From contig NZ_LKET01000016.1 of the NCBI RefSeq assembly GCF_001317355.1, forward strand, positions 124,001-188,000: 64,000 bases of DNA, written 5' to 3'. The notes beneath the pieces were generated by a model. The model worked only from the letters and a program-made list of their open reading frames with translations. It was not told the DNA's origin and made no database searches. Made by a program: the position numbers and the translations under genes. Shown piece by piece: positions 1 through 8,760 of the stretch; the first letter of the stretch is position 1, and the number at the start of each line of letters is the position of its first letter. Source of the DNA: Oxobacter pfennigii. Lineage in GTDB: Bacteria; Bacillota; Clostridia; Clostridiales; Oxobacteraceae.

Positions 1-569
1 ATTATGCAAAAGGCTTTTTCTATTATGAAGGCAAGTTTTCGGCAATATTATTTATGCTTATATCAGGTATAAGCAGCTCATTTAGCCGCAATAATTTTAA
101 AAGAGGGTTAAAAATATTTTCAATAGCCATGTTTATAACTCTGGCAACATATATTTTCGACCCCCGTCTTATTATAAAATTCGGTATACTTCATTATTTT
201 GGTATAAGCATGATGCTTTATGGTATTTTCAAGGATTTAAATAAGTATTTGCTGCTTATAACAGGGACGGTGATTATAGTAATAGGCAATATTTTTTCAA
301 ACATGACTGTAGTATCTCCATATCTTTTTCCTATTGGGCTTATATCATCAAGCTTTTTTTCGTCGGATTACTACCCCATATTCCCCTGGTTCGGCATATT
401 TTTATACGGTATTGCCATAGGAAAATTCTTATATAAGGAAAAGAGGAGCATATTTAATTTCACCATACCCGATAACCCCATCAACTTCTTAGGGAGGCAT
501 TCGTTGATTGTGTATCTTTTGCACCAGCCTGTTATTTTATTTATACTAAATGTAGTGATGAAAAAGTAA
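1..569 (+). CDS. Membrane acyltransferase, DUF1624/YeiB-like (5' end missing)
   Basis: The reading frame is already open at base 3 and ends in TAA at 567-569, so the gene begins upstream of the window. About 188 codons are visible. They encode at least five hydrophobic membrane helices and finish with the motif NFLGRHSLIVYLLHQP, which is typical of the C-terminal end of the heparan-alpha-glucosaminide N-acetyltransferase-like family (DUF1624) and related YeiB/acyltransferase-3 membrane proteins. These enzymes move acyl groups across or at the membrane onto sugars. Substrate cannot be told from this fragment. The gene converges on the minus-strand MTHFR-like gene 12 bases away, with no clear terminator between them. 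Confidence 0.72.
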   Translation, partial: YAKGFFYYEGKFSAILFMLISGISSSFSRNNFKRGLKIFSIAMFITLATYIFDPRLIIKFGILHYFGISMMLYGIFKDLNKYLLLITGTVIIVIGNIFSNMTVVSPYLFPIGLISSSFFSSDYYPIFPWFGIFLYGIAIGKFLYKEKRSIFNFTIPDNPINFLGRHSLIVYLLHQPVILFILNVVMKK

Positions 570-581
570 GCCTAAATAAAA

Positions 582-2150
582 TCAGTGTATTTTTTTATGA
601 ACAGGCTCAACACCGTATTTTTTAGCATTATGATCTCTTCCCAAATATAGATTTATCCAGGATGAAGTCTGAGTCAAATGATAATTACAGGGCGGTATCA
701 CATCATGGTCCAGCTCCCGGGTTTTGCCGCTGTTTTTTAGCCGGGCATAAGCTCTTACCCATTCGCATTTTTTCTTAAAAGGATATACCTCACACCAGCC
801 GAGGTAGCTTCCTCCGCAAATACCGTTTCTTATTTGCTTCGGGCATTGGGACATGGGGCAGACATATGCCACGTCCGGAAGAGCGCAGTCGCCGCAATCC
901 TTGCAATGATAAAGTACGGTTTTTGAAATATGTTCAACAAAATGAAAAGGCTCTTCCAATGGAGTGTCTTCAATGGCCTTGCATATAGCCCTCATGGGCT
1001 TCCACAAAGGAGTACCCGGCTCCAGCATAAGGCTGTGAACTATTTTTGACATGGGGTAAACCAATTCCACTTTGGTGTCCAATGGCCTTTCTCTTCTTTC
1101 AGAAACTGCGTCCCTATTAAGGCCCGTCTTTTCATCTTTTTCGAAATAATAAAACCCGTCCCGTATGGGGTAGTCAAATTGAGGTAAAAAGTCCATCCAT
1201 GTACCTGACAATTCCTCTCCTTTGTCTATGATATACTCAACATCCTCATATCTTATGCCATGGCCGCCTATATGTACCCCGGCATATCCCATTCCCTTCA
1301 TAATAGCATAAAGCTTTGCACACCTTAAAAGCTTTGCTTCTGCTCCTTTATCAGGTGAATAGCTTTCATTTTCAATTTCCGACAGCAATTTATCTGTTAC
1401 GATGACACCGGGAATTCTGTTTTTATTCATAAGCTTGGCTGTGCCGTGAGACAGCACATAAATATTGCCTATAACAGGAATATTCAAATTAAGGCTGTTA
1501 ATAAAAAGAAGCAATTCATGGATTTTTCTCGCATCGTAGCCAATCTGGCTGACAATATATTTGGCACCGGAGCTGATTTTCATTTTGAGCTTATAATACT
1601 GAACCATGGTTTCTGCCTCGGTCTGCTTGAAGGGGGAACATACGGCACCTGCGAAGAAATCGCTTGGGTTATGTTTTATGATTCCTCTTATCCCTTTGTA
1701 TTCTAAGCCTTTATTCATCTCTTCTAAAAGCATCAGAACATGCATGGGCTCTAAATCAAATACCGGCTTTGGCCTGCCGAGGAATCCTGCATATACATAA
1801 TCACCGGTCATAACAAGTATGTTCCTGACCTTTGTGCGGTCCAGCGAATACAAAAGGCCTTCCAATTCATTTCTGTTCTTGTCCTTGCAGGTAAAATGAA
1901 CCAAAGGTTCTATACCGAGCTTTATTACTTCAGAGGCTAAGCCTTCGGGTGTGATTGCAGGCACCCCTCCCGGGTTATCCGTTAAGGTTAAGGCATGAAT
2001 TCTTTGGCCTTTGGCCGCTAATTTTGCATTTTCAATTACAGCTTCCTGGGTCTTTTCATTTGCTCCTCTTCCGGGAACCAGCTCCCAGGTAACAGACATT
2101 TTACTTTTATCAAAAAGAGATTCTTTAAATTTATTTATGTCTGAGTCCAT
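582..2150 (-). CDS. Fused methylenetetrahydrofolate reductase-type protein, copy 1
   Basis: A 522-aa protein. Residues ~15-330 form a MetF-type TIM barrel (VTWELVPGRGA, HALTLTDNPGG, EPLVHFTCKDKNRN, MTGDY), where FAD and methylene-THF would bind. Residues ~410-500 are the Cys-rich MTHFR C-terminal domain (CKDCGDCALPD, CPMSQCPK, CGGS), the kind of metal-binding module that is a separate MetV subunit in many acetogens. The inferred reaction is reduction of 5,10-methylene-THF to 5-methyl-THF in the methyl branch of the Wood-Ljungdahl pathway. The ATG start is preceded by AGGATG. It lies downstream of its paralogue (2329-3894), about 70% identical by eye, with a strong terminator between them, so it may have its own weak promoter. 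The electron donor is unknown. Confidence 0.85.
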   Translation of the reverse strand: MDSDINKFKESLFDKSKMSVTWELVPGRGANEKTQEAVIENAKLAAKGQRIHALTLTDNPGGVPAITPEGLASEVIKLGIEPLVHFTCKDKNRNELEGLLYSLDRTKVRNILVMTGDYVYAGFLGRPKPVFDLEPMHVLMLLEEMNKGLEYKGIRGIIKHNPSDFFAGAVCSPFKQTEAETMVQYYKLKMKISSGAKYIVSQIGYDARKIHELLLFINSLNLNIPVIGNIYVLSHGTAKLMNKNRIPGVIVTDKLLSEIENESYSPDKGAEAKLLRCAKLYAIMKGMGYAGVHIGGHGIRYEDVEYIIDKGEELSGTWMDFLPQFDYPIRDGFYYFEKDEKTGLNRDAVSERRERPLDTKVELVYPMSKIVHSLMLEPGTPLWKPMRAICKAIEDTPLEEPFHFVEHISKTVLYHCKDCGDCALPDVAYVCPMSQCPKQIRNGICGGSYLGWCEVYPFKKKCEWVRAYARLKNSGKTRELDHDVIPPCNYHLTQTSSWINLYLGRDHNAKKYGVEPVHKKIH

Positions 2151-2275
2151 ATAATCATCCTTTTAAATTAATCTATCTGTTTTTAGCATTCTATAATTTT
2201 CATTAATTATGCAGAATAAGAGCTCCTGAACCCGCTAAAATCAAAAATTGTTAGCAGGTCCAGAAAACCTTGTTA

Positions 2276-2324
2276 CTTTATAATAAAATATCCCGGATTA
2301 AATCCGGGATATTTTATTATAAAG
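2276..2324 (-). terminator. Long perfect palindrome between the two MTHFR-like genes
   Basis: A perfect 24-bp stem (2276-2299 with 2301-2324) around a single central base, with a GC-rich CCCGG core and AT-rich flanks. It ends five bases beyond the stop of the upstream MTHFR-like gene on the minus strand, so it most likely terminates that transcript. Its symmetry would let it act in both directions. Confidence 0.75.
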
Positions 2325-2328
2325 ATTA

Positions 2329-3894
2329 TTATTTTTTCTTTTCTATTCTTTCAACACCGTACTTAGCAGCGTTATGATCTCTTCCAAGATACATGTTAAT
2401 CCATGAAGAGTGCTGGTAAGTATCATAATTTAACGGTGTATTTACATCGTGATCCAGCTCGTGTTCGTGGCCTTTTTTCTTAAGTCTTGAGTAAGCACGT
2501 ACATAAGCGCATTTTTTCTTTCCGGGATATACCTCGCACCATCCGTCATAGCTTCCGCCGCAAGCTCCGTTTCTCTGGTTCTTGGGGCATTGTGACATAG
2601 GACAAACATAACCTACGTCAGGAAGTGCACAGTCTCCGCAGTCTTTACAATCATAAAGAGCAGTTTTTGCCATGTGCTCCACGAAGTGGAATGCTTTTTC
2701 CAGCTTGGTTCCCTCTATATTTTTACAGACAAATTTCATTGGGCCCCATAATGGGGTTCCGGGCTCAAGCATCAATGCGTGAGTAAAGGTAGACAATGGA
2801 TAAACAAGTTCTACTTTTGTATCCAATGGCCTTCCTTTTCTCTCGGTAAACTTGTCTATATTTAAGCCGGTCTTTTCATCTTTCTCATAGTAGTAGAAAC
2901 CGTCAGGAATAGGATAATTAAATTCGGGTATAAGGCTCATCCAATCTTTGCTGAGCTCTTCACCTTTGTCGATGATGTATTCAACATCTTCATATTTTAT
3001 TCCATGGCCGCCGATTTGAACTCCGGCGTATCCTATACCTTTAAACAGGGCATACATTTTTGCAGCTCTTAACATTCTTGCAGCTTTACCCTTATCCGGT
3101 GCTTTGCTTTCTTCTTCTAATTCTTTTAACATTTTGTCTGTTACTACGCAGCCCGGAATTTTGTTATTATTCATAAGCTTGGCTGTGCCGTAAGACAGCA
3201 CATAAATATTGCCAACTACAGGTATATCCCAGCCGTTGGATTTAATAAAATGAATAAGTTCATGAATTTTTCTTGCATCAAAACCAATCTGGCTTATTAT
3301 GAACTGAGCACCGGAAGCAACTTTCATTTTTAATTTGTAGTATTGTGCCATCTGCTCAGCTTCTGTCTTTTTAAACGGTGAACTAACAGCTCCTGCAAAG
3401 AAATCGCTGGGTTTATGCTTGATAGTACCCCTCATGCCTTTGTATTCCAAACCGTCGTTCATTTCATTAACTAATGATAAAACATGCATAGGATCAAGGT
3501 CGAATACAGGCTTTGGCCTTCCTGTGTAACCGGTATATACATAGTCACCGGTCATAATAAGAAGGTTTCTTGCTTCCGCACGGTCAAGGGCATAAAGCAG
3601 ACCTTCAATCTGGTTTCTGTTTTTGTCCTTACAGGTAAAATGAACCAAAGGTTCAATCCCTAATTTGACAATTTCTGCTGCCAGGCTTTCGGCTGCGATT
3701 GCGGGATTACCGCCGGGCATGTCGGTCAATGTAAGAGCATGCACTCTGCCGCCTTTTGCTGCCTGTTCAGCATATTCGATTGCTTCTTCCTGAGCCTTTT
3801 CATGAGCTCCTCTTCCAGGAACAAGCTCCCATGTTACAGATAAAGTATCCTTGTCTAAAAGGGATTCTTTAAACTTATTAATTTTTGTTTCCAT
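2329..3894 (-). CDS. Fused methylenetetrahydrofolate reductase-type protein, copy 2
   Basis: A 521-aa protein with the same two-part build as copy 1: MetF-type barrel in residues ~10-330 and the Cys-rich domain (CKDCGDCALPDVGYVCP, CGGSYDGWCEVYP) in ~405-495. I place the start at ATG 3894, preceded by GGTGAGG; a longer frame from a non-ATG codon at 3933 has no ribosome site. The same role is inferred: methylene-THF to methyl-THF, perhaps with a different partner or regulation. It is followed by a perfect-stem terminator and preceded by a 290-bp AT-rich region with a 13-bp direct repeat. Tandem copies could be isozymes or subunits of one complex; the sequence does not decide. Confidence 0.85.
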   Translation of the reverse strand: METKINKFKESLLDKDTLSVTWELVPGRGAHEKAQEEAIEYAEQAAKGGRVHALTLTDMPGGNPAIAAESLAAEIVKLGIEPLVHFTCKDKNRNQIEGLLYALDRAEARNLLIMTGDYVYTGYTGRPKPVFDLDPMHVLSLVNEMNDGLEYKGMRGTIKHKPSDFFAGAVSSPFKKTEAEQMAQYYKLKMKVASGAQFIISQIGFDARKIHELIHFIKSNGWDIPVVGNIYVLSYGTAKLMNNNKIPGCVVTDKMLKELEEESKAPDKGKAARMLRAAKMYALFKGIGYAGVQIGGHGIKYEDVEYIIDKGEELSKDWMSLIPEFNYPIPDGFYYYEKDEKTGLNIDKFTERKGRPLDTKVELVYPLSTFTHALMLEPGTPLWGPMKFVCKNIEGTKLEKAFHFVEHMAKTALYDCKDCGDCALPDVGYVCPMSQCPKNQRNGACGGSYDGWCEVYPGKKKCAYVRAYSRLKKKGHEHELDHDVNTPLNYDTYQHSSWINMYLGRDHNAAKYGVERIEKKK

Positions 3895-3923
3895 GGCGCG
3901 CCTCACCCTTTTCTTATATTTTA

Positions 3924-3953
3924 ATACGAACATATAATTGATATGAACATATA
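3924..3953 (-). promoter_or_regulatory. Direct repeat upstream of MTHFR-like copy 2
   Basis: Two near-identical 13-mers, ATACGAACATATA at 3924-3936 and ATATGAACATATA at 3941-3953, lie 30-60 bases upstream of the ATG at 3894. The 17-base period would put them close to one face of the helix. They may be a regulator site. The rest of the gap to 4187 is very AT-rich and shows no gene. Confidence 0.35.
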
Positions 3954-4187
3954 TAGTTTGTCTATATTTTATCTTACTTTATATTTAAAAATTTATAAAG
4001 TATTTGAACTATACATGACAAAATAGTGCAAAAAAATATACAAATTATATCTGTACCATAATATAATAAGTATAGCTTTAACACCCCATTAATTATATAA
4101 TTAAATTTAATATAAAATCAACTACTTACACAAAGTACCATAAAAGGCAGGTCAATAAAGGACGCGGGGTACAGGTTCCCCCTAGGC

Positions 4188-5174
4188 TTATATCCCCCAA
4201 AGGACGAAAACCAGATCATCAACACTTATACCAGATATGAACTTTGTAATATCAATTGAAGATAATGCCTTCGCTAATTGTCCTTCATCATGCTTTATGC
4301 CTAAAAGAACTCCTTCCAATGCCGAAATATCCTCCATGCCGAAAAAATCCCCATATATTTTAGCTGAAGTAATAATGCCGCCTTTAACATCCAAATAGGC
4401 TTCTACAAGGCCGCCGGGAAGCTTCTTCTCATTGTGGAATGTGTATTTGGGAGAGCCTCCGAAATTCCATTCCCAGGTAGAATATTTTTCGTCGGCAAGC
4501 TTCTGTATGTTTGAAATGTCTTCATTTGTTAAATCATATATTGTACCTTCATTGTCCGTGTTTTTCACATGTTCCATTATCAATTGTGTAAATTTCATAA
4601 TATCCAGAGGTGTCTTTAAATGGCTGCTTATATTAGTTACACGGCTTGAAACAGATTTTACGCTTTTTCCTTCAAATTTTGCCTCCTTTACTTTAAGAGC
4701 AGCTGAAATATCTGCAATTTGAGAAGCAAATAAAAGGGTTCCATGATGAAGCATTCTATTTCCTATGCTGTATTGGGCATTGCCGGATATTTTTTTACCT
4801 TCAATTGTAATATCGTTTCTTCCGGAAAATTCAGCATTTACGGAAAGGTTATTTAAAACTTCTATTATAGGAAGGGTGAATTTTTTAAAGTCATTAAAAT
4901 TTTTATCTTTGCTGCCGGAGGTAAATGTGAAGTTTAAGTTTCCCAAATCATGAAAAACAGCACCTCCGCCTGACAGCCTTCTGACAACAGGTATGTTGTT
5001 GTTTCTGACGTATTCAAGATTTATTTCAGATAATGTATTTTGATTCTTGCCTATTATTATACTGGGACCGTTTCTCCACAACATAAAGCAATCATCTTCA
5101 AAATTCTTAAGTACGTATTCTTCGCAGGCCAGATTAAAATATGGGTTGATGGAATCGTTGTAGATGTAAAGCAA
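4188..5174 (-). CDS. lplA: Lipoate-protein ligase A
   Basis: A 328-aa protein of the LplA family, which activates lipoate with ATP and attaches it to the target lysine of lipoyl domains. Visible hallmarks are NPYFNLACEEY near the N-terminus, the RRLSGGGAVFHDLGNLNFTF lipoate/ATP site, GRNDI and KISGNAQY with the catalytic lysine, and a C-terminal accessory domain. The start is taken as TTG at 5174 because AAGGGGTG lies five bases upstream and family members begin at this point; an upstream ATG at 5195 has no ribosome site. It is divergent from the glycine cleavage operon, and its obvious client is GcvH (5561-5944). Confidence 0.92.
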   Translation of the reverse strand: MLYIYNDSINPYFNLACEEYVLKNFEDDCFMLWRNGPSIIIGKNQNTLSEINLEYVRNNNIPVVRRLSGGGAVFHDLGNLNFTFTSGSKDKNFNDFKKFTLPIIEVLNNLSVNAEFSGRNDITIEGKKISGNAQYSIGNRMLHHGTLLFASQIADISAALKVKEAKFEGKSVKSVSSRVTNISSHLKTPLDIMKFTQLIMEHVKNTDNEGTIYDLTNEDISNIQKLADEKYSTWEWNFGGSPKYTFHNEKKLPGGLVEAYLDVKGGIITSAKIYGDFFGMEDISALEGVLLGIKHDEGQLAKALSSIDITKFISGISVDDLVFVLWGI

Positions 5175-5264
5175 AATATCACCCCTTGTATACATTTTAT
5201 TATAGAATAGCAAAAATTTATTTGGGCAACAATAGCTTTAATATTTTGGGTTATTCAAAATCCA

Positions 5265-5294
5265 TTGACAAGGGTTTTAACAGGGTGCTATGAT
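5265..5294 (+). promoter_or_regulatory. SigA-type promoter of the glycine cleavage operon
   Basis: TTGACA at 5265-5270 and TATGAT at 5289-5294 with an 18-base spacer. Transcription would begin around 5300, just ahead of the riboswitch. Confidence 0.65.
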
Positions 5295-5301
5295 TAGAAA
5301 A

Positions 5302-5522
5302 AGAAAATAATGCCAGATGAAGGCAATGGGAGACATCAATTTATGATGGCCGAAGAAGAAATGCGGTATCTGCCGGGATACCTGCAGAAACTTTCAGGCA
5401 AAAGTATCGTTGTCTGATGGGGCTCTGAAAAGACCATATGGGCACCGAAGGAGGAAGCCATGAAGTTTGGCGACACTCTCAGGTAAAGGAAACAGAGAAT
5501 GTAAGGCTTTAGCTTTGCATTC
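5302..5522 (+). ncRNA. Tandem glycine riboswitch with intrinsic terminator
   Basis: Two successive glycine aptamers can be read in the leader. The first has GGGAGACATC, GGCCGAAGAAG and ACTTTCAGGCAAAAG (about 5316-5420). The second has GGCACCGAAGGAGG and ACTCTCAGGTAAAGG (about 5425-5497). A terminator follows directly: GAATGTAAGGC (5497-5507) pairs fully, with two wobbles, with 5512-5522, then six T. The 3' side of aptamer 2 abuts the terminator's left arm, which fits an ON switch in which glycine binding prevents termination. The motifs and the gcv operon downstream agree; exact aptamer ends are approximate. Confidence 0.88.
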
Positions 5523-5560
5523 TTTTTTATTTATAAAAATATTGGAAAGGAGTAATAAAA

Positions 5561-5944
5561 ATGAAGATTATTGAAGGCTTGTATTACACTAAGAATCATG
5601 AATGGTTAAAGGTATCGGCAACAAAGGCATATGCCGGTATAACAGATTATGCCCAGCATGAATTGGGAGATATCGTATATGTGGAATTGCCAGAAACAGG
5701 AACAGATCTAAAGCAGGATGAGGCATTTGGTGCTGTCGAATCTGTAAAAGCTGCATCGGATATATTTATGCCTGTATCCGGTACAATTACTGAAGCAAAC
5801 GACGCAGTAGTTGATGACCCTTCTCTGGTTAATCAGGACGCCTTTGAAAACTGGATGATTTCATTTGATATAAGGGACCTGTCCGAGCTTGAAAATTTGA
5901 TGGATGCAGCTGCATATGAGGAATTCTGCAACCGGGAGGAATAA
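5561..5944 (+). CDS. gcvH: Glycine cleavage system H protein
   Basis: A 127-aa lipoyl carrier protein. The lipoylated lysine is K63 in the motif AVESVKAASD, and HEWLK near residue 14 is the usual family start. GcvH carries the aminomethyl group between P-protein, T-protein and dihydrolipoyl dehydrogenase. The ATG has AAAGGAG upstream. It is the first gene of the operon controlled by the glycine riboswitch, and the next gene begins one base after its stop. The divergent lplA gene probably supplies the lipoyl group. Confidence 0.96.
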   Translation: MKIIEGLYYTKNHEWLKVSATKAYAGITDYAQHELGDIVYVELPETGTDLKQDEAFGAVESVKAASDIFMPVSGTITEANDAVVDDPSLVNQDAFENWMISFDIRDLSELENLMDAAAYEEFCNREE

Positions 5945-5945
5945 A

Positions 5946-7304
5946 ATGAGTAGGTTTATACCAAATACCCCAAATGACCGCCAAAGGATGCTTGACACCT
6001 TAAATCTTAAATCCACAGAGGACTTATTTAATGCCATTCCTGAGAGTATCCGCTTAAAAGGCCATTTGAATCTCAATAGCGGTATATCAGAGCTTGAGCT
6101 GCTGAGCCATATGAAGGCATTGGCCTACAAGAATAGGGGTACGGAAGAATTGACATGCTTTTTAGGCGCCGGTGCTTATGACAGGTATATCCCATCCGTT
6201 ATTGATCATTTAATCTCCCGTTCGGAATTTTACACAGCTTACACGCCTTATCAGCCTGAGATAAGCCAGGGAACCCTTCAGGCCATCTTTGAATTCCAGA
6301 CCATGATTGCCAACCTTACGGGGATGGAGGTGGCAAATGCTTCCATGTATGACGGAGCATCGGCCTGCGGTGAAGCAGCATTGATGGCAGCAGATGCATC
6401 CAAGAGAAGACAGGTTTTAGTATCTAAGACAGTGCATCCTGAGGTAAGGGAAGTTCTCTCCTCCTATGTGCGCTTCAACGGAATGGAACTTTTAGAAATT
6501 GACAGCAAATATGGGGTGACAGATAAAGAAAAGCTGAATTCCTTATTATCGGCTGACACTGCGGCAGTGGTTCTTCAGAACCCCAACTTCTTTGGAATAA
6601 TCGAGGATTTTGAGGCTATAGAGCAGCCCATCCATAATAACAAATCCCTTATGATTGTGAATGTTTCCAATCCTTTATCTTTAAGCTTAATTAAAAGCCC
6701 GGGAGAAATAAAGGCAGATATCGTTGTGGGGGAAGGCCAGTCCTTCGGAGTTAATTTAAGCTTTGGAGGGCCTTACCTTGGGTTTATGGCTACAACTTCC
6801 AAGCTAATGAGAAAGCTTCCGGGAAGGATTGTAGGCCAGACTACGGATATTGAAGGGAAAAGGGCATTTGTATTGACGCTTCAGGCAAGAGAGCAGCATA
6901 TAAGAAGGGAGAAGGCAACATCGAATATTTGTTCAAACCAGTCTTTAAATGCCCTTTGTGCTACAATCTATCTTTCTTATATGGGCAAATGCGGTTTTAA
7001 AGAAGCAGCACAGCAGAGCATGAAAAAAGCTCACTATCTTCACGGCAAGCTTAAGGCGGCAGGATTTAATCTTATATTTGAAAAGCCCTTCTTCAATGAA
7101 TTTGCTGTTTCCTTAAACAAGGATCCGATTGCTGTTAACGAGAGGCTTTTAAAAGAAGGAATATTGGGCGGGTATGTTCTGGGTGAAAAAGAACTTGGGA
7201 ATGAATATAAAGGCAAAAGCGGACTATTAATTTGTGTGACTGAAAAGCGTACAAAGGATGAGATAGATAAGCTTGTTTCAATACTCTATAAGGAGGGTAA
7301 ATAA
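5946..7304 (+). CDS. gcvPA: Glycine dehydrogenase (decarboxylating) subunit 1
   Basis: A 452-aa N-terminal half of P-protein, as in organisms with split Gcv[14 protein letters not shown] at the start, [28 protein letters not shown] and [14 protein letters not shown] are characteristic. Together with GcvPB it decarboxylates glycine and passes the aminomethyl group to lipoyl-GcvH. The start at ATG 5946 is fixed by GGGAGGAAT inside the end of gcvH; an upstream in-frame extension has no ribosome site. It is one base from gcvH and two bases from gcvPB, so translation is probably coupled. Confidence 0.95.
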   Translation: MSRFIPNTPNDRQRMLDTLNLKSTEDLFNAIPESIRLKGHLNLNSGISELELLSHMKALAYKNRGTEELTCFLGAGAYDRYIPSVIDHLISRSEFYTAYTPYQPEISQGTLQAIFEFQTMIANLTGMEVANASMYDGASACGEAALMAADASKRRQVLVSKTVHPEVREVLSSYVRFNGMELLEIDSKYGVTDKEKLNSLLSADTAAVVLQNPNFFGIIEDFEAIEQPIHNNKSLMIVNVSNPLSLSLIKSPGEIKADIVVGEGQSFGVNLSFGGPYLGFMATTSKLMRKLPGRIVGQTTDIEGKRAFVLTLQAREQHIRREKATSNICSNQSLNALCATIYLSYMGKCGFKEAAQQSMKKAHYLHGKLKAAGFNLIFEKPFFNEFAVSLNKDPIAVNERLLKEGILGGYVLGEKELGNEYKGKSGLLICVTEKRTKDEIDKLVSILYKEGK

Positions 7305-7305
7305 A

Positions 7306-8754
7306 TTGGGTTACGATAAATTGATTTTTGAACTCTCCTCTATTGACAGGGCTGCATATAATATTCCGGCCTGGGAAGAAAAGGAAGACTATGATGATGC
7401 CATACCGGAGAATTTAAGGAGAAAGGATGAACTTATTCTGCCTGAGGTAAGTGAACCTGAGGTTGTAAGGCATTATACTCAGCTTTCCATGAAAAATTAC
7501 GGTTTGGACGGAGGATTTTATCCCTTAGGCTCCTGCACCATGAAATACAACCCCAAGATTAATGAAGATATGGCAAGATTAAAGGGCTTTGCAGACTTAC
7601 ATCCTTATCAGCCTAAAGAAACAGTTCAAGGGGCTTTGGAGCTCATGTATGAGCTATCTTGTATGCTCTCTGAAATAACCGGTATGGCAAAATTCAGCCT
7701 TCAGCCGGCAGCAGGAGCCCATGGCGAGCTGGCGGGTCTTATGATTTTCAAGGCATATCATGAAAGCCGCAAGGATTTTAAACGTAAAAAAGTTATAGTA
7801 CCCGATTCCTCCCACGGCACTAATCCTGCCAGTGCGGCACAGGCAGGATTTGAGGTCGTTGAGATAAAATCGGCACCTGACGGCACCGTAGACATAGAAG
7901 CCTTAAAAGCAGCGTTAAATGATGAAGTAGCAGGCCTTATGCTTACAAACCCAAATACTCTTGGATTATTTGAAACCAATATCGAAGAAATCGCAAGGCT
8001 TACACACCAGGCCGGAGGTCTTTTATACTATGACGGCGCCAACATGAATGCCATCATGGGTATAACACGGCCGGGGGACATGGGCTTTGATGTAATACAC
8101 CTTAATCTGCATAAAACCTTTTCCACTCCCCATGGCGGCGGCGGTCCGGGTGCAGGGCCTGTAGGAGTAGCAAAAGGGCTCGTGGGCTTTTTGCCCTATC
8201 CTATGGTGGAAAAACAGGAGGACAATTATTACTTAAAGATTGACAGCCCCTTATCTATAGGAAAGATAAGGAGCTTTTACGGAAGCTTTGGAATACTCTT
8301 AAGAGCTTACTGCTACATTCTGACCATGGGAGCTAACGGTTTAAAAGAAGCTTCCTGTGTTGCAGTATTGAATGCAAATTATCTGAGGGAAAAGCTAAAG
8401 AAATACTATGAACTTCCTTATGACCGTATATGCATGCATGAATTTGTTTTAGCCGGCCTCGGAAAAAATGCTCCTGGAGTAGCAACTCTTGATGTGGCTA
8501 AGAGGTTGTTGGACTTAGGCTATCATCCTCCTACAATTTATTTTCCTCTCATAGTTGAAAATGCCATGATGATTGAGCCTACAGAAACTGAAAGCATAGA
8601 AACTCTTGATGCATTTATCGATGCCATGATACAAATTGCAGGTGAGGCAAAGAATGAGCCGGAAAAGCTTAAGGAAGCACCTATAACGAGAGGAGTAAGA
8701 AGGCTGGATGAGGTTAAGGCAGCAAGAACGCCGGTGCTTAAATGGCAGCCTTAA
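7306..8754 (+). CDS. gcvPB: Glycine dehydrogenase (decarboxylating) subunit 2
   Basis: A 482-aa C-terminal half of split P-protein, carrying pyridoxal phosphate. The PLP lysine is K270 in [33 protein letters not shown] and [14 protein letters not shown] are further family motifs. It makes the active glycine decarboxylase with GcvPA. Translation is taken to begin at TTG 7306, because AGGAGGG is eight bases upstream and overlaps the end of gcvPA; this gives the usual family N-terminus. The next gene, lpdA, begins six bases after its stop. Confidence 0.95.
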   Translation: MGYDKLIFELSSIDRAAYNIPAWEEKEDYDDAIPENLRRKDELILPEVSEPEVVRHYTQLSMKNYGLDGGFYPLGSCTMKYNPKINEDMARLKGFADLHPYQPKETVQGALELMYELSCMLSEITGMAKFSLQPAAGAHGELAGLMIFKAYHESRKDFKRKKVIVPDSSHGTNPASAAQAGFEVVEIKSAPDGTVDIEALKAALNDEVAGLMLTNPNTLGLFETNIEEIARLTHQAGGLLYYDGANMNAIMGITRPGDMGFDVIHLNLHKTFSTPHGGGGPGAGPVGVAKGLVGFLPYPMVEKQEDNYYLKIDSPLSIGKIRSFYGSFGILLRAYCYILTMGANGLKEASCVAVLNANYLREKLKKYYELPYDRICMHEFVLAGLGKNAPGVATLDVAKRLLDLGYHPPTIYFPLIVENAMMIEPTETESIETLDAFIDAMIQIAGEAKNEPEKLKEAPITRGVRRLDEVKAARTPVLKWQP

Positions 8755-8760
8755 AAAATT

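Noticed and set aside
3891-3903. Adjacent NcoI and AscI sites (CCATGGCGCGCC) at the MTHFR start, as if from a cloning vector
   Set aside because: They cover the start codon of a natural gene with normal flanks on both sides and no vector sequence. Chance is the simpler explanation.
4146-4187. GGGG/CCCC hairpin after lplA as a terminator or riboswitch
   Set aside because: The stem is only four or five pairs, with no T run on the minus strand and no riboswitch motif.
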